NCBI GenBank assembly: GCA_027943335.1
Contig: BSBK01003565.1
Span: 129,001 to 193,000 of the forward strand
From: Chamaecyparis obtusa
Lineage: Eukaryota > Streptophyta > Pinopsida > Cupressales > Cupressaceae
Direction: 5' to 3'
Length of the DNA stretch: 64,000 nt
Position 1 is the stretch's first letter, and each line of letters begins with the position of its first letter. The notes beneath the pieces are model-generated. The model was not told where the DNA came from. It was given only the letters and a program-made list of their open reading frames with translations, and made no database searches. This document shows positions 1 through 12,556 of this stretch, one piece after another. Both the position numbers and the translations under genes were made by a program.

Positions 1-300
1 TCTGCCTTAGGGTTTCCATCAGTTGCTGATAGTTTTCATGACTGAACTAGCTGGAGTTGTATTGGATCTTGTTGATCTTGCAGAATTTCTTCTTGATTGT
101 AATTGGCCCTAACCCGGAAGGCCTTAAAGCTAGGCATGTTAATGAAAATTTAGAGTTAAACAATTGTTGTGTTGAGTTTTTCCGCTGTGTTGTTCTGAAG
201 CTGCAAGGTTGGACTTTCCTTAATTGGATCCTCTATGTCCTTGACTACATCACTTTCACATCTCATTCTTGAAATGAAAACCACAACCTTTGTCCATTAG
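1..300. other. no recognisable gene
   Basis: AT-rich sequence with a short open frame on the plus strand (57-272) that resembles nothing I know. A splice-acceptor-like TTGATCTTGCAG occurs near 70-81, but no exon can be supported. The stretch ends where the truncated Copia relic begins. Confidence 0.3.
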
Positions 301-981
301 CTAACCAACACTAAGAATTTTATTTTTCAAACCTTCTATATAGAATACATTATCAATATTGTTTCTTCCATCCAAAGTAAGAGAACCTCTACTATTGATC
401 TTACTACTAGATTTGTCACCCCATTTCACTTTGCCACCATCATAATTCTCATAGCTTATGAATTTACTCTTGTCACCAGTCATATGATGAGAGCGTCCAC
501 TATCAATCACCCACTTATCTTCTTTGACAACTTGAGCAGCTAAATCTTTCTCTTCAACAACATCATTAGTAGCAATAGAAGGCACAGAATCTTCAGATCT
601 AGAATCATCTTCTTTAATAGAAATGGGAGAACTAGCAGGCTTAAGATTATCAAAATTATTACCTTCTTCCTTAACAATAATGAATGAACAAGTGAGTATA
701 CAATCTGGAGGCTTGGTATTCTCATCTTTGACAACTATAATAACTTCTTCATCAGTTATCTCACCATCATTTTTGTCAGAATCCTTAGATCCATTATCTG
801 AAACTACAGGTGAACTCTTGGGTATTCTCCTAGCAAGTAGTGCTTCCAATTTTTGAATCTCTCTTTCTTCTTCTTCAAGTTCCTTCATAATTATTTTCAT
901 CTCTTTCTCATACCTAGATAAATTCTTCAAGGATCTCTTATCCTACTTAGATCTTTCTATGTATGTTGTATTGGTTGCCAT
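301..981 (-). pseudogene. truncated Copia gag-protease (retropepsin) fragment
   Basis: This reads on the minus strand from an ATG at 981 to a stop at 301. An in-frame TAG sits 13 codons in, and from 930 the frame is open for 209 codons. The N-terminal part is charged and coiled-coil-like, rich in Glu and Lys. The C-terminal third carries WVIDSGRSHHMTG, the retropepsin active-site region of Ty1/copia polyproteins (family motif DSGASxHMT), followed by the usual context ending in LKNKILSVG. In the active-site triplet Asp-Ser-Gly is kept, but Ala is replaced by Arg. The polyprotein stops there: integrase, RT and RNase H are absent, so the element is truncated at its 3' side. A tRNA-Met primer site and an LTR lie immediately upstream at higher coordinates, which fits a minus-strand element. 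Confidence 0.85.
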
Positions 982-1024
982 CTTCAGATCTCCCTCAAGT
1001 TGTTAGGCTTCCTTCTTGAGACTT

Positions 1025-1037
1025 GGCTCTGATACCA
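1025..1037 (-). promoter_or_regulatory. primer binding site (initiator Met tRNA)
   Basis: The minus strand reads TGGTATCAGAGCC, the standard Copia primer site complementary to the 3' end of initiator-Met tRNA. It lies 2 bases from the presumed LTR end (CA) at 1040. Confidence 0.85.
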
Positions 1038-1039
1038 AA

Positions 1040-2505
1040 TGTAGAAATTAGGAAGAAAGTGATTGAGAAGGGGTTGAATTAGTTTTTACCAAAATACTTA
1101 AACTTTAAAACCCTTAAACCCTTCAATCTTAAAACCCTTAATCACATAAACTATTATTACTAATTTGCAAAACATAAAGCATGTAAACATAAATCAGAAA
1201 ACAACAACATCACATAACACAAAGATTTTTATCATGGAAATCTAAACTAGGGTGAAAACCATGGTGGGACTAATACCCACAATAAGACTGATACTGTATT
1301 ATAAGTATATCTTATTACAATATGAGGAATGCACTTGCAATTAGGCACACTGCCTAGATTTCACTACTCAATTTGCCTTGGGAACCCACCCTAAGGAATT
1401 TACAATGACTTAAAATTACAATTAAGAAGTATAACTGACTTACAAACACTTTTCAGAAACCAATCTAATAATTCATGAGCTATATATAGCATCTCACTAT
1501 GCCTCAATCAGTTCCTTTACAGTACAGTTAGATCTGGCCTTGCTGAAATTCTTTTTGTCGCACTACAAACAAGCAATTCATCCTTCAGTAGATCTTTAAA
1601 ATACTTCATTATGATACACTTTCTTCTACAATCTCAAAAATAGTGGCGCATACACACGGAACACCAATTAAACCCTAATTCACCATATTTATCAAGCATT
1701 AGGTCAAAAAAATCTAATCCCTAATCATCCATCTCTTAGTGCCTAAATAAACCATCAAGATCTATGTGCACTTCCCAAACATCCCTTTGATTCATCAATA
1801 ACATCTCAAGACCATGATCATAACCCTAAAATGTTTTATTTATCTCTTATAAACCATTTTATAATCTTTCCTTAGCATGTCTTCTAAGATCATAAAAACA
1901 TGACTTGGCCACCTTGATCAATGTAAATTGCCAACTCATCGGGCACATAATCCTAGATCATCCTAAGGTATCATTAAGATAAAATAAAATAAAATAAATA
2001 CACTACATTCATCAGATCTAACAACATCTTATGAAAAGTTTTCAAGAACATTGTCATCCTCCACTAAAATACTTGGAACTGCCTTGCAAATCATCAAAAT
2101 CACAAACCCTTTGAATTGTAGACACATTTCTATGTCCTTAACACATTCCCATATGTGCAATCAAATCTATCATGTATAGCACATGTGTGAAATCAATCTC
2201 TATAACTATATAAATTTGTAACACTGACAATCAGCAAAATAAGCAGTCTTCATCTGTGACACCATAACTTGATCAAATCATCATGTCAAATAATAAAACT
2301 TGACATGAAGTATGTAGACAACCTCTACATCATCCCATAAGGTGCACTAATCCTCATCTTCAGTAACCTTCTACCGCCATTCATTTGAACATTATGTGTT
2401 ATTGGAAAAACTGCATATATGTCAACCAAACTTCATAATAGATTTCAAAACCATCGGGTCTTCACACTAGACATCCAAACAACATAGACATCCAACTTTC
2501 CAACA
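1040..2505 (-). repeat. probable 5' LTR of the truncated Copia element
   Basis: The right-hand neighbour of the primer site starts TGTAGAAATTAGG in plus orientation. The far end is not fixed, because no second LTR is present. The end at 2505 is a guess from the ending TTCCAACA, similar to TTGCCAACA at the end of the 32.7-kb LTR. A segment near 1255-1290 (accatggtgggactaatacc) resembles 32898-32920 (accctggtgggacttgatacc), which suggests related Copia LTR families. No coding frame lies inside. Confidence 0.45.
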
Positions 2506-4114
2506 ATTTCAACCTTGCTAGGGTAAATTTTTTAGGGATATGTTGCTAGGATTTTATTTCCTACCACACATCTAATTGCATTCTCTATTCTGACACATTG
2601 TAGGAGGAAAATCCTGCTCAAAATAGGGGAAGTGAATTTCCCAAGCTCATGGAGTTCATCATCTTATTGAAGGATGTTACGTACATATTATGAAAATTGG
2701 GAGAGCCAAAAAATGATACCTTCATCACAAACACTTTTCCAAATCAAAATTGTCTCCAAAGCATGATGTTTAATGAAAGGGAGGAACTTAATTTATAGAA
2801 AGATGATCACCCAATGATTGATGAAGGATGACTCCTCCAAAATTGAAATAAACCAAATCATTATGAATCTTTGGATCTCTCTATCATAGTGTTTAATGCA
2901 CATCTTCATTGGATACACATAATCTATTGTGAAAATTCTTTATCACACATAAACAAGCAGAGCGTTGGCATTTCGCATTAAAAGTGTCATTAAGAGTTAT
3001 CATTGTAAAGAGTGTAATTAATAATATTATTTTTATAGTGTTATAGTAGAAGATATCTATGATATCATCATGATGGAATATTTATATTTGCATCTTTCTT
3101 GTATAGAAGTTGGTCAGTCACCTTTGCACCTTTTCCAAAAAATTATTGATGATGACTGTTGGGTGTTGATCCAAACCCAAGGTTGTATTTTCCCAAAATA
3201 GAACAACATTTCCTTAGCACACTTCTATGTAGAAGATCAAAAGGAGGATCTATTGTATGACCAAAAAAACCCACGTTAAAATTATACAACAAAAATATTG
3301 AAGAAAAAGTCATTAGAAATGGAAGAAGCTCAAAACTCTCTTGCACATGATTGTTTATTCATTGAAACTAAATTAGTATGTGAAGAAGCCTGATAAATTT
3401 ACACGTATGCAGGATGTTGAGGTAAAGATAGATTTCATGAAATTATTTCAAAAAATGTAAGATTCTACATAAAAACACATCATTCATACTGAGTGGATAA
3501 AATTTGATACTTTTGTAAAATATTTTTAAAAATCCAATATAAATAAGAAGAATATGTCACAGGAGGAGCTAATTTGTAGTGGAATATCCATAGGTCTACT
3601 TCTTTGACTACCTCTCTAACCTTTTTTTTGGTTCTAGCTTTCTAGTTATACTTCTAAGAGGAATTAGTCTACTTATAGCTTTATCAACTATTAAATGTAA
3701 CATACTTCCAGGAGGAAAAAGAAGATTTTGGTCATATATAGATTCATATTTCTCATTAACCACAACACACTTTTATTCAAACAAATAATGGCATCCCAAT
3801 TGATTGTAGAACCAAAGGAGCTAGCACAAGTTGATGACAATGTTACACAAATAGGCTAGTTGGAATTGATTTAAAGTAGTTCAAACCTTTGGATTCCAAT
3901 AGTTCTAATGATCTAAAGAGTTGGGAGATGATTACAAGCATCTTTTCAAGCCAATTTTCCATTTTGAACATTTTAAGCATGATTATGAAATTTTTTATTT
4001 TTTATTTTCATTAAAAAATTTCACTAAAAAATTTTCAATGAAAACATTGTAGTGTATTTAATGCAATTATTTTTTAGTCTAGTTAGTATGCCAAATTTTT
4101 ATTTTTGTTCTTAT
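2506..4114. other. AT-rich sequence without recognisable genes
   Basis: There are many stops in all frames and no clear repeat, motif or RNA gene. It may be very old transposon debris. Confidence 0.4.
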
Positions 4115-4805
4115 TAAGAAAATCTACCATGATGATCAATCAATTTCCTACATAATTCTATGAGAGAAAAGTATTCTTACAACTACACAAATAGCCAAAT
4201 TAAAACACCAAAGACATATCACAATGTAACATGAGATATACATTGGTAAAACCCTTATAAAGAGAAAATGTAGCCTCCAAAAGAACTTACACTCAATGTA
4301 TTATTTAACAATGAAAAGCTAAAATAAATACCTCTAATCATTAGGCCTCTTCAATGCATCTTCCATGTGTCCAAGCATATATCCACACATCTCATGTCAT
4401 GCTTCACATATGCACTCCTTAGAAGTACACTCAATACAATGGAAACAAGCCAAAAACCCATCTAGGCAACCTTAAACCACCAAACATGTCCTTGATTTTA
4501 TAGACATGAGACCACACAAATAAAAACAAATGGTAAAGTAAAACCATGTGGCTCAAAATTATCAATTTACAAAATTATTAACTCCCCATTTACTTTTTAT
4601 TACAAACATTAAATAATTTTCCCATGAGAAACCCGCATAAAGAGTACAACCCAATGTTGCATACATATTTACAAGTGGTCCCAAATAAATATTGAATATC
4701 TAAGATAAACACATCACCTAGATGCACCAACAAATAATTATTTATTTGAATACATAATTATATCAAAATAATGTTATATAAGGTATACAACACCTGATTC
4801 TAACA
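4115..4805 (-). repeat. old LTR, left copy
   Basis: This aligns in direct orientation with 10887-11555. Shared blocks include atgatgatcaatcaatt / atgatgatcatcaattt, catgagagaaaag, acaatgtaacat-like text, atgcactcct(t/a)agaa and gtacaacacctaatc-type ends. In minus orientation it begins TGTTAGAATCAGGTGTTG. Immediately outside, the minus strand reads AAGTGGGCAAG, a possible polypurine tract. Divergence is high, so the insertion is old. No target duplication could be confirmed. Confidence 0.6.
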
Positions 4806-7800
4806 CTTGCCCACTTGTTGTACTAATTGTATAAGGTTCAATTAATGAAGTATGTCATCACAATCATACATGAAACAACATAAATTACCACAACTAAGTC
4901 ATCTCCAACATACTAAAAAATTAGCAAATATATTCACCAAATCAAGCAAGATATCATATCATCTTCCAACATACCACCAATAGAAGAAGAGGAACAAGCC
5001 AAGGTGAAAATGCACTGATCTAAAGAAAATCTGCATCAAATCCAAGTGATAGAAAACACTCTAAGATATTATCTTAATGAAGATAAACCCAACATGACTA
5101 GAAATAGAAACCATAGAAAATATTAATCCATCAAACCATCAATACCTTTTAGGTATACAAACATCATTAAACTTGTGTCAAACAACATATACGACCATTA
5201 ACCACAAACACAAGCTCCATGTGTAAAATATGTCAATAAAGAACATATGCATCTAAGAACTCACATTCCATGTGTAATGTCAAATCTAAAAGTTATCAAG
5301 GAATGCAAAGTATACTAATAGTATCACACATAAGTTGTAATCGATATGTTGTGCCAAGAAACATCTACAAATATATGAAAATCTTACAGACAAATCAACT
5401 GTAATGTATCTCTCACAACTAGTCTCCAAATCTCTCCCAAGATCTCCACACCAAACAAAGGAGAGAGCTAAAGGGATCCCCATTTCATCACCAAAAAAAA
5501 ATAATGAATTAAAAGTGAAAACACGTGACCACAAACATAGTGATCATCATAGCTCCATACAAGACCTCAACTCCAATGTCATGTGAATACAAATATCCAC
5601 AAAGATAATTAAAAAAAAAAAAGACCAAAGATATAGCATGCAAACAAAAACATGTAGAAATTCCTACATACACCTCTAGATGATAAATTATTTTGAGTAT
5701 GATCTCCTTCACTACACCCAAATGAAAATTCTCTACATTGGCCAGCAATGCAGTCACCAAGGTTAGTCTTGTAAATCATATCCCTTTACACTTTTACACT
5801 TAGATTGGATCTAATTTGGTATTTTTTCTTAATGTGTACATCGTTATGTCTAGATGTGTTCATTTTTTAGACCATTTTTCTTAAATTAGTATACTCTTAT
5901 TCACAAGATTTTTCCTGGCTCAAACTACAAGGACTAGGGTGGCCTATATCCCTATCTAGATGATTTGGCCCCAAAATTTAGAAATGTGAATGTTGGATTC
6001 ATAAATAGAAATAAATTTCCTCTAATGTTGAACCTCCCTAAAAATTAAACCTAAAAATGCATAAGTTGCATACAAATACAAATCCTCTCATTTCATATCA
6101 TATCTAATTAAAGAGATGAAATTCAATTCTTATGAGAATTCAATCAAGCATACAAAATTCAACTAAGCACAAATCTACAATAAGGATCAATAAGCATTAA
6201 AGCATTCATATTTAACTTATAAATAATGATAAATCATAATGTATTCCTCCATGTTAATACTATGCATTAACATCTTTTGTAACATCAATAGTTATGTGAG
6301 ACTTCATGCCAAAATTTTAATATCAGAGGCAATATTTTTTAATTCAAGCATTTATATTATTATTTTTCTTTGTGTTTTTTGTGAACAACTCTCTTTTAAA
6401 TCAATCATGGTTGTTGTATAGGTGGTGACACTAGCATGATGTTTGACTCAGGTAAGTTTCTATTAGTCACAACTCTTATTTCCCATTTTTTAGATTTGTA
6501 CGTTCAATTCCAACAATAAGAGTATTATAGGAGCCCAAAATAAGCAATGACAAACATTCCCAATTTTTAAATAGGTGAAAACCCATGGATTATGGTTTAC
6601 AATGCACATGTCCAACACATTTTGGCTAAATTTCAAAGAGATTGACCTATTGACTATGAATCAATGCATTTATATTTGCACACGCCCTCAAAATGAGGAA
6701 TCCAATACAATAATATAGCACTTTCAAACTCATCCTACTATTATAAGTTCATTTTCATGTCCCCTTTCTAGATCTAGCCTACTATGTTAGTTTTATGTTG
6801 TATATTTCTTTGTTAATTTTAAATATTATCATTTTCCTATCATTAAACCTAGATATTAAACATGCACTTCACAACCTCAAATCTATTGCAAAAAATAGGA
6901 ACATTAATCTAAAGCAATTGGTTCTATCGTGATTGTACTTGAACCTTATTATTGTTTCTAATGATATGCTATAGAGATTTAAGATCTTAGTTTTCATTCA
7001 TACGCGAGGATCTCATTTACATAACAATCATTAAGATCAAGCACAACATATGTACCATGTGACCAACATCCATGTAAGCCTCTCAAACCAAGTAAGATCA
7101 AACTAAAAACCATTCCCATATCCAAGAAATAATCCCAATACATATCCTAAACTCCACATAGATGAATGTCATCATAATGTACTCATATGCTTAAGGCTAT
7201 AACCATTCCAATACTCCTTAAATGAACACTCCAAAACTATATAACAATAGTTCAAGATCTATATGCATGAGAAAGAAAATCATAAAACATCATTCATCTA
7301 AAAACAAGAATGGGCAATGTGTCTCAAATGATTATCTACAAATTAGACCAAGAGTGAGGAATTAGAATGCTCCTTCAATACCAATTCATCATTACTCATC
7401 CAAGACCAATCTCCTCACACACAACCAAAGCTTAGGCTACTTAAAATTCTTGTTGAAACCTCATCCAAGAGTAATCATCTCAACACATTTTTGTAATCAT
7501 AAGAAAACTCCTAACCTTACTTATGTCTCCAAGTATCTATGAATGCATATATTCCAATCAATTTATGTCAAGCACAAAAAGAAACAAATACTTTCATAAA
7601 TAAAATAGTAAAATGACTAGAGTACTCAATACAAAGAGAAGCAACAAGATCAATGTCAAAGTTACAATTAAAGAATCAGGAGCACAAACATAGTATCATA
7701 GTCCCACATCTCCTAAAAGGAACATCATTTTCTTCAATGAACATATCATGGTATCAAGAGAAACAATATCATGCCAACACTCCAAATGTGCAATAAAGAC

Positions 7801-9537
7801 TACATCATGACATGATAACAACCATACTTTAAACCAAAGATTGCATGCCAAGACCAGCAATTCATGACACCTCAACCAAAGACTCAGTTTCCTCCAAAGG
7901 TAGCCAAAATGTCAACATCTTCAAAATACATGAAGATAACCATCTGTCACCAAATGATAAACCTGTATGATTGTCACAAGCTCTCACTTAACCATGTAAT
8001 CAAGCTCTTAAGGCATCATTATAACCATATCTTGATAAAAGATTCTCCATGGTCCCAACATTATCAAATAACTCAATACCATGAGTTCCCAAAGGATAAA
8101 GTCAAACTATGATCTCTGACCCAAAAAATGCAACCATCACCAAAACATCAAGAACAAATCCAATACCATCAAACCATTATTGTCAAAATCTTTCACTGAA
8201 ATATTAACCGAGCTATAATGACATAGGGCTAAACCATATGTTATGTGTCCCAACAACTAACTATCAAATAATTCTAAACAAAATCAATCATCTCATCTTA
8301 GTGCACACATACCAATGCACAAATTGTCACAAACAAGGGTAACTAATTGAATCCATATAAATACTAAAAAGGCCTATGGAGATAGATTGTTCACACTAGA
8401 ATCATCCCACTACAAGAAAATGAGTACCCAATCAGTGTACATAACTCAAAGATCCAAATTCAATGAAGTGAACAAATTCAACATTAGATTTGTACTAAAT
8501 AAAAAAACATAACCAAGATTATTATTGTAGATCTAAAGACTCAAACATCTATAAACGATAGATATGATTTACCAAAACTATCCACAACCAAGCACCATAG
8601 TTTAGGAACCAAAACAAGCATCAAGGAAATAACAAATACCTCCTAAAAAAATAAAATCACCACCAAACAACCACAAACCTAATCACCTAATCATGTGTTG
8701 GTGCACAAATGTAGCTACATATCTTCAACTATCACTCACACAAGACTCCAAGTCTCCATATATGTCCATCCATGTCCTCAAAATTAAAGATAAATTATGT
8801 ACGTGTTTTAATCGAAGCACAAACTTTGAAAAAGCCTATAAACTTATATTAGGAAGCACTAAATTGGTAATCAGTTACAACATCATGTAAATATCATGGG
8901 AAAAGAAAAAAACATTTTTGGCTTCTTGACTCATTAGAATGCACCTCAAATCTTAGGCACCAACAAGTAATCAAACAAGAACCCAACTCTCTTTGCTCGT
9001 TAAACTGATAATTCATCACAATTACTACATATTAGACTACACATGCTCAACAAGGCCAATTCAAACTCAAAAACTAATTTCGCATATAAAAATTATGTCC
9101 AAAATTATATAACAAAGAACATCTAGCTTTCATACATCAAAAATTGATCAAATAGAAACATTTGGCAACCAAACTTACATCATTGCATATAGTACTCAAA
9201 GAGAATGATTTGATATCTAATGGAAATAAAAAAGAAAACAACCTAAGAATAAGTTATTCCTCTTTAAAAAACTTCTCTAATTTCCTTGTTGGTCTGGTTA
9301 GTGAGCAACAATTGAATGACACAACCAACAAATCAACAATACCTAGGCAACACATCACTGGTCAAGAAATAATGATGTTTTAATCAATGAACCTACTTTT
9401 AAATTGCAATTTAATTAATTATAATTTTAAATTTTATATAACCCCTTAAAACAAAACTCAACAAGAAACTCAATTAAGTTAATAAATCTAAAGTTTTGAA
9501 CAAATAACATTAAATTGAGTATTTTTCTCTATTAGAG

Positions 9538-10215
9538 CTAACTGCTAGTTCTGATTTCATACCTGGTCATTATGTTGGATCTATCTATGTTATTGGTTGT
9601 GATAAGGACCTAGTTGGTGCGTCTATCAGTGCTCTCTTTATCTGTTCTTGCTTCCAATGATGTATTCTGGCCCTACATCTATTGGTTTTGTTGGCTATGT
9701 TGGCTCTTTGTTTTGCAATGACCTTTCCTCGGGGGCTAGTTTTTTGTGTTGGATTTGATGGTATGGCAAGTTGAGGCTACTAAGGTTGAAGAAGGTTAGA
9801 TTACGATCGAAGGTAAACATGTGACCCTTCAATCCCATAAGAAGGGATCCAAAGGGAAATCCTAATATTGGACGGTTGAACCTGGTTGGGGGACCCTGTT
9901 TTCCTTTTCGCTTTCAGGCAGTTGGAACTTTGTATGCCTACTCTTTCTAGACTACTGGTTTTTTGAGGTATTGGTTGTGTTGAGTTGTCTTCTAGTTTCT
10001 CATGGTCTTATTTGTCATGCAACCCTTCATTTTCGTGGGGGGAGGTCTCTAGTTTTGCTCCCCTTTTCTTGGCCTTGTTCTACCTCATCTTCGTTCTGAT
10101 TCATTTTGTGGATATTTTTGAACATCTTTAGTTGTGGGTTTCAGTCCCTCCTAAAACCTACCTTGTACAGGATTTCAGCGTCCCTTCAAAACATGTTTTC
10201 AATTAATCAAAAACA
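9538..10215 (+). mobile_element. 5'-truncated LINE tail
   Basis: Composition changes abruptly to G/T-rich here compared with the A/C-rich surroundings. The end carries gggtttcagtccctcc, then acctaccttgtacaggattt, and finishes in cttttcaattaatcaaaaa-like A-rich sequence, the layout of plant L1-clade LINE 3' ends. No open frame is left. Boundaries come from the composition shift and the A-rich end. Confidence 0.55.
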
Positions 10216-10871
10216 TTAAATTAGGTAAGCTTTGAACAAACATTCATTTATACATCAATTAAAAACTATCATGGGATAATATAAAATGATTCGGGTAGAT
10301 TTAATATTGGCTTTGGCATTTAGGGTTGGCCCATTACCATACCTACTTGACCACCCACCACTTCCCCTTGCTAGAATACATTTTATTCTATTTTTGCAAG
10401 TCAAAGACTTAAAAGTCAATTGATTTATTTTTATTTTTATTTTCTTCAATAATTGCCTCCTACAAATGTCATGTGACCTAGGGTAAGAGGAATAAAGTTG
10501 TATTTTTCCAATAATCAAAATAGCTCAAATTTAATGTCAATCTTCATCTCGCGAGTTTCCTAGATCCAATGATGGTGTCTTTTTTCCAGCTCAAGGGGTC
10601 ATTAGTGAAATCTCCTCTAAATCCCTCATTAATGAACATCTATAAAAAAAAATTTGTCCAAACTCAAACCCCGGATCGACAAAAAAAACACAAATCTATA
10701 ATCACAAAACCCAATATCTACAAAATAACAACTAGCAAAACATGTGTTCATACCTTGAAATTCTTGAAAACCCTCTTACATTTACATGGCCTCAACTTTG
10801 CATCGGATCTACTCGTCTAAGGGTTATATCATGACAAGGATCTCTAAAACCTCCACAACCACAAACCTAAC

Positions 10872-10880
10872 CCTAATACC
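10872..10880 (-). promoter_or_regulatory. degenerate primer binding site
   Basis: The minus strand reads TGGTATTAGGG next to the right LTR, close to the initiator-Met site TGGTATCAGAGC but with changes. It supports a minus-strand element between 4115 and 11555. Confidence 0.4.
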
Positions 10881-10886
10881 AAACAT

Positions 10887-11555
10887 TGGGAAAATCAACT
10901 ATGATGATCATCAATTTTTTTATATAACCTCATGAGAGAAAAGAAGACATAAAAATATACAAATTAATAAATAAAAATATAACAGACATTACAAGATAAC
11001 ACAAAATATACCTTGAAAAAATCCGCATAAAGGGGAAGAAACAACCTCCAAAAGTATTCAAGCTCAATGTGTTACTCAGCAATAATATATTACAATATAC
11101 TTACAAAGCCTCCATGGAGATCTCTAAAACATCAATATATCTTCCACGTGTTTAAGCATGTATCCCAATATCCCATGCCATACTTTACATATGCACTCCT
11201 AAGAAAGATTCAATCCAAAAAAATTATTTAATTTATATAGAAATAAGTCTGCACAAATATAATGAAGTGGTAAAGTATAACCATGTCACTCAAGACCATC
11301 TGTTCACTAAAACATTGACCCCACAATCACTTTTCTATTACAAACATTCAAAAATTTTACCACGTGCAACCCACATAATGTATCTACCCCAATGTTACAT
11401 ATAACCTTACAAGTAATCCCAAATAAATATTTTATATCACTTAACACATCACCTAAATGACCACAAATAAATATTTATCTAATCACATGATTAAATCAAA
11501 ACAACGTTTTGCTAGGTGTTGTGTTTTGCTAGGTGTACAACACCTAATCCGAACA
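10887..11555 (-). repeat. old LTR, right copy
   Basis: This is the partner of 4115-4805, diverged in sequence. Near its right end a short direct duplication (ttttgctaggtgt twice, 11505-11537) is present that the left copy lacks. It ends with the complement of TGTTCGGATTAGGTGTTG. Confidence 0.6.
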
Positions 11556-12556
11556 ATTCTTACATTTATTCCTTAATATGTTTTGTTATAACTAATTTTT
11601 CAACTACTTTATATATTTGTGTCATCTCTCACCATTGTATTGAAACTTAGACCCCTAATCCCCATTTCCAAAATCCTTCCCTCGTTCCCCTATCAAGAAA
11701 CTGTGGAACTAAATATCTACCCAACATTTCATTAGAAATTGACTTTTTAAATTTGTTTATAACTTTATAGAATTGGATAATAAGTACCTTGTAGAATTCA
11801 TGTACAATCAAATTTTGGTAATGCTTTATTGATTTGGTCAATAATGAATAGAGTAGAATATCTACCTTTAGAGAATATAGGTGAAGTAATCCAAAAAAAT
11901 AATATCATAGTAATTACTATTAAATTAGTATTAAGATATAATTTTATTGGTAAGTTTTAAATATGTTCTTGTTATCATATTTTAATACTTTTATAGTTCA
12001 TAAAAAAGGAAAAATTATTAGCACCAAATTATTATCATTTTTATTAAACTATTGACAAAAGAAATAAAAAAAAATTATTAGGACTTCATTATTATTATAT
12101 TATCGTATTATTATTATTTTTATATTCTTGATTTTATTTATATCTTAAAGAAAAAATTTAATTTTATGAAGGAAATTATATATATAATATTATTTTTTGA
12201 TCTATTGTTATACTACTATTTTAGTATATTACATACTTTAAAAAATGTAGAAATATTTTTTTATTTTTCATATATATTTATCAAAAATATCTACATACTA
12301 ATCTTATAATAAAAATAATTTAAAAATTTAAAAGTAATAATAAAATATTTTCTTATTTTTCATTCATTTTAAATGTCAAAAGCACGTCAAATTAAATGTT
12401 TCTAGTTTATATTGTCGGGCATTTTTGCATCCATATGTGAGTATAATCCGCCTTTGGCATAATTAAAAAATTTAAAGAAAAAAATAGCCACAAAAAACAT
12501 AGGAGTTAAACTCAATTTAAAATTTAGAATAATTTTTTATTCCTAAAAAAGAGAAT
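11556..12556. other. very AT-rich spacer
   Basis: Almost pure A/T low-complexity sequence from about 11840 to 12540, with no gene, RNA or terminal repeat visible. It separates the old LTR element from the LINE. Confidence 0.5.

Larger units (their letters stand above)
4806..10886 (-). mobile_element. interior of an old LTR element, no intact ORF
   Basis: About 6 kb lies between the two related LTRs. The plus strand is strongly enriched in A and C over G and T, as expected for the complement of a decayed minus-strand element. I found no gag knuckle, protease, RT or integrase motif on either strand. It is either a non-autonomous element or one too decayed to read. A LINE tail (9538-10215) has landed inside it. 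Confidence 0.45.

Noticed and set aside
7864..8112. 82-codon plus-strand frame
   Set aside because: It lies in the A/C-skewed interior of the old LTR element; composition alone explains it.
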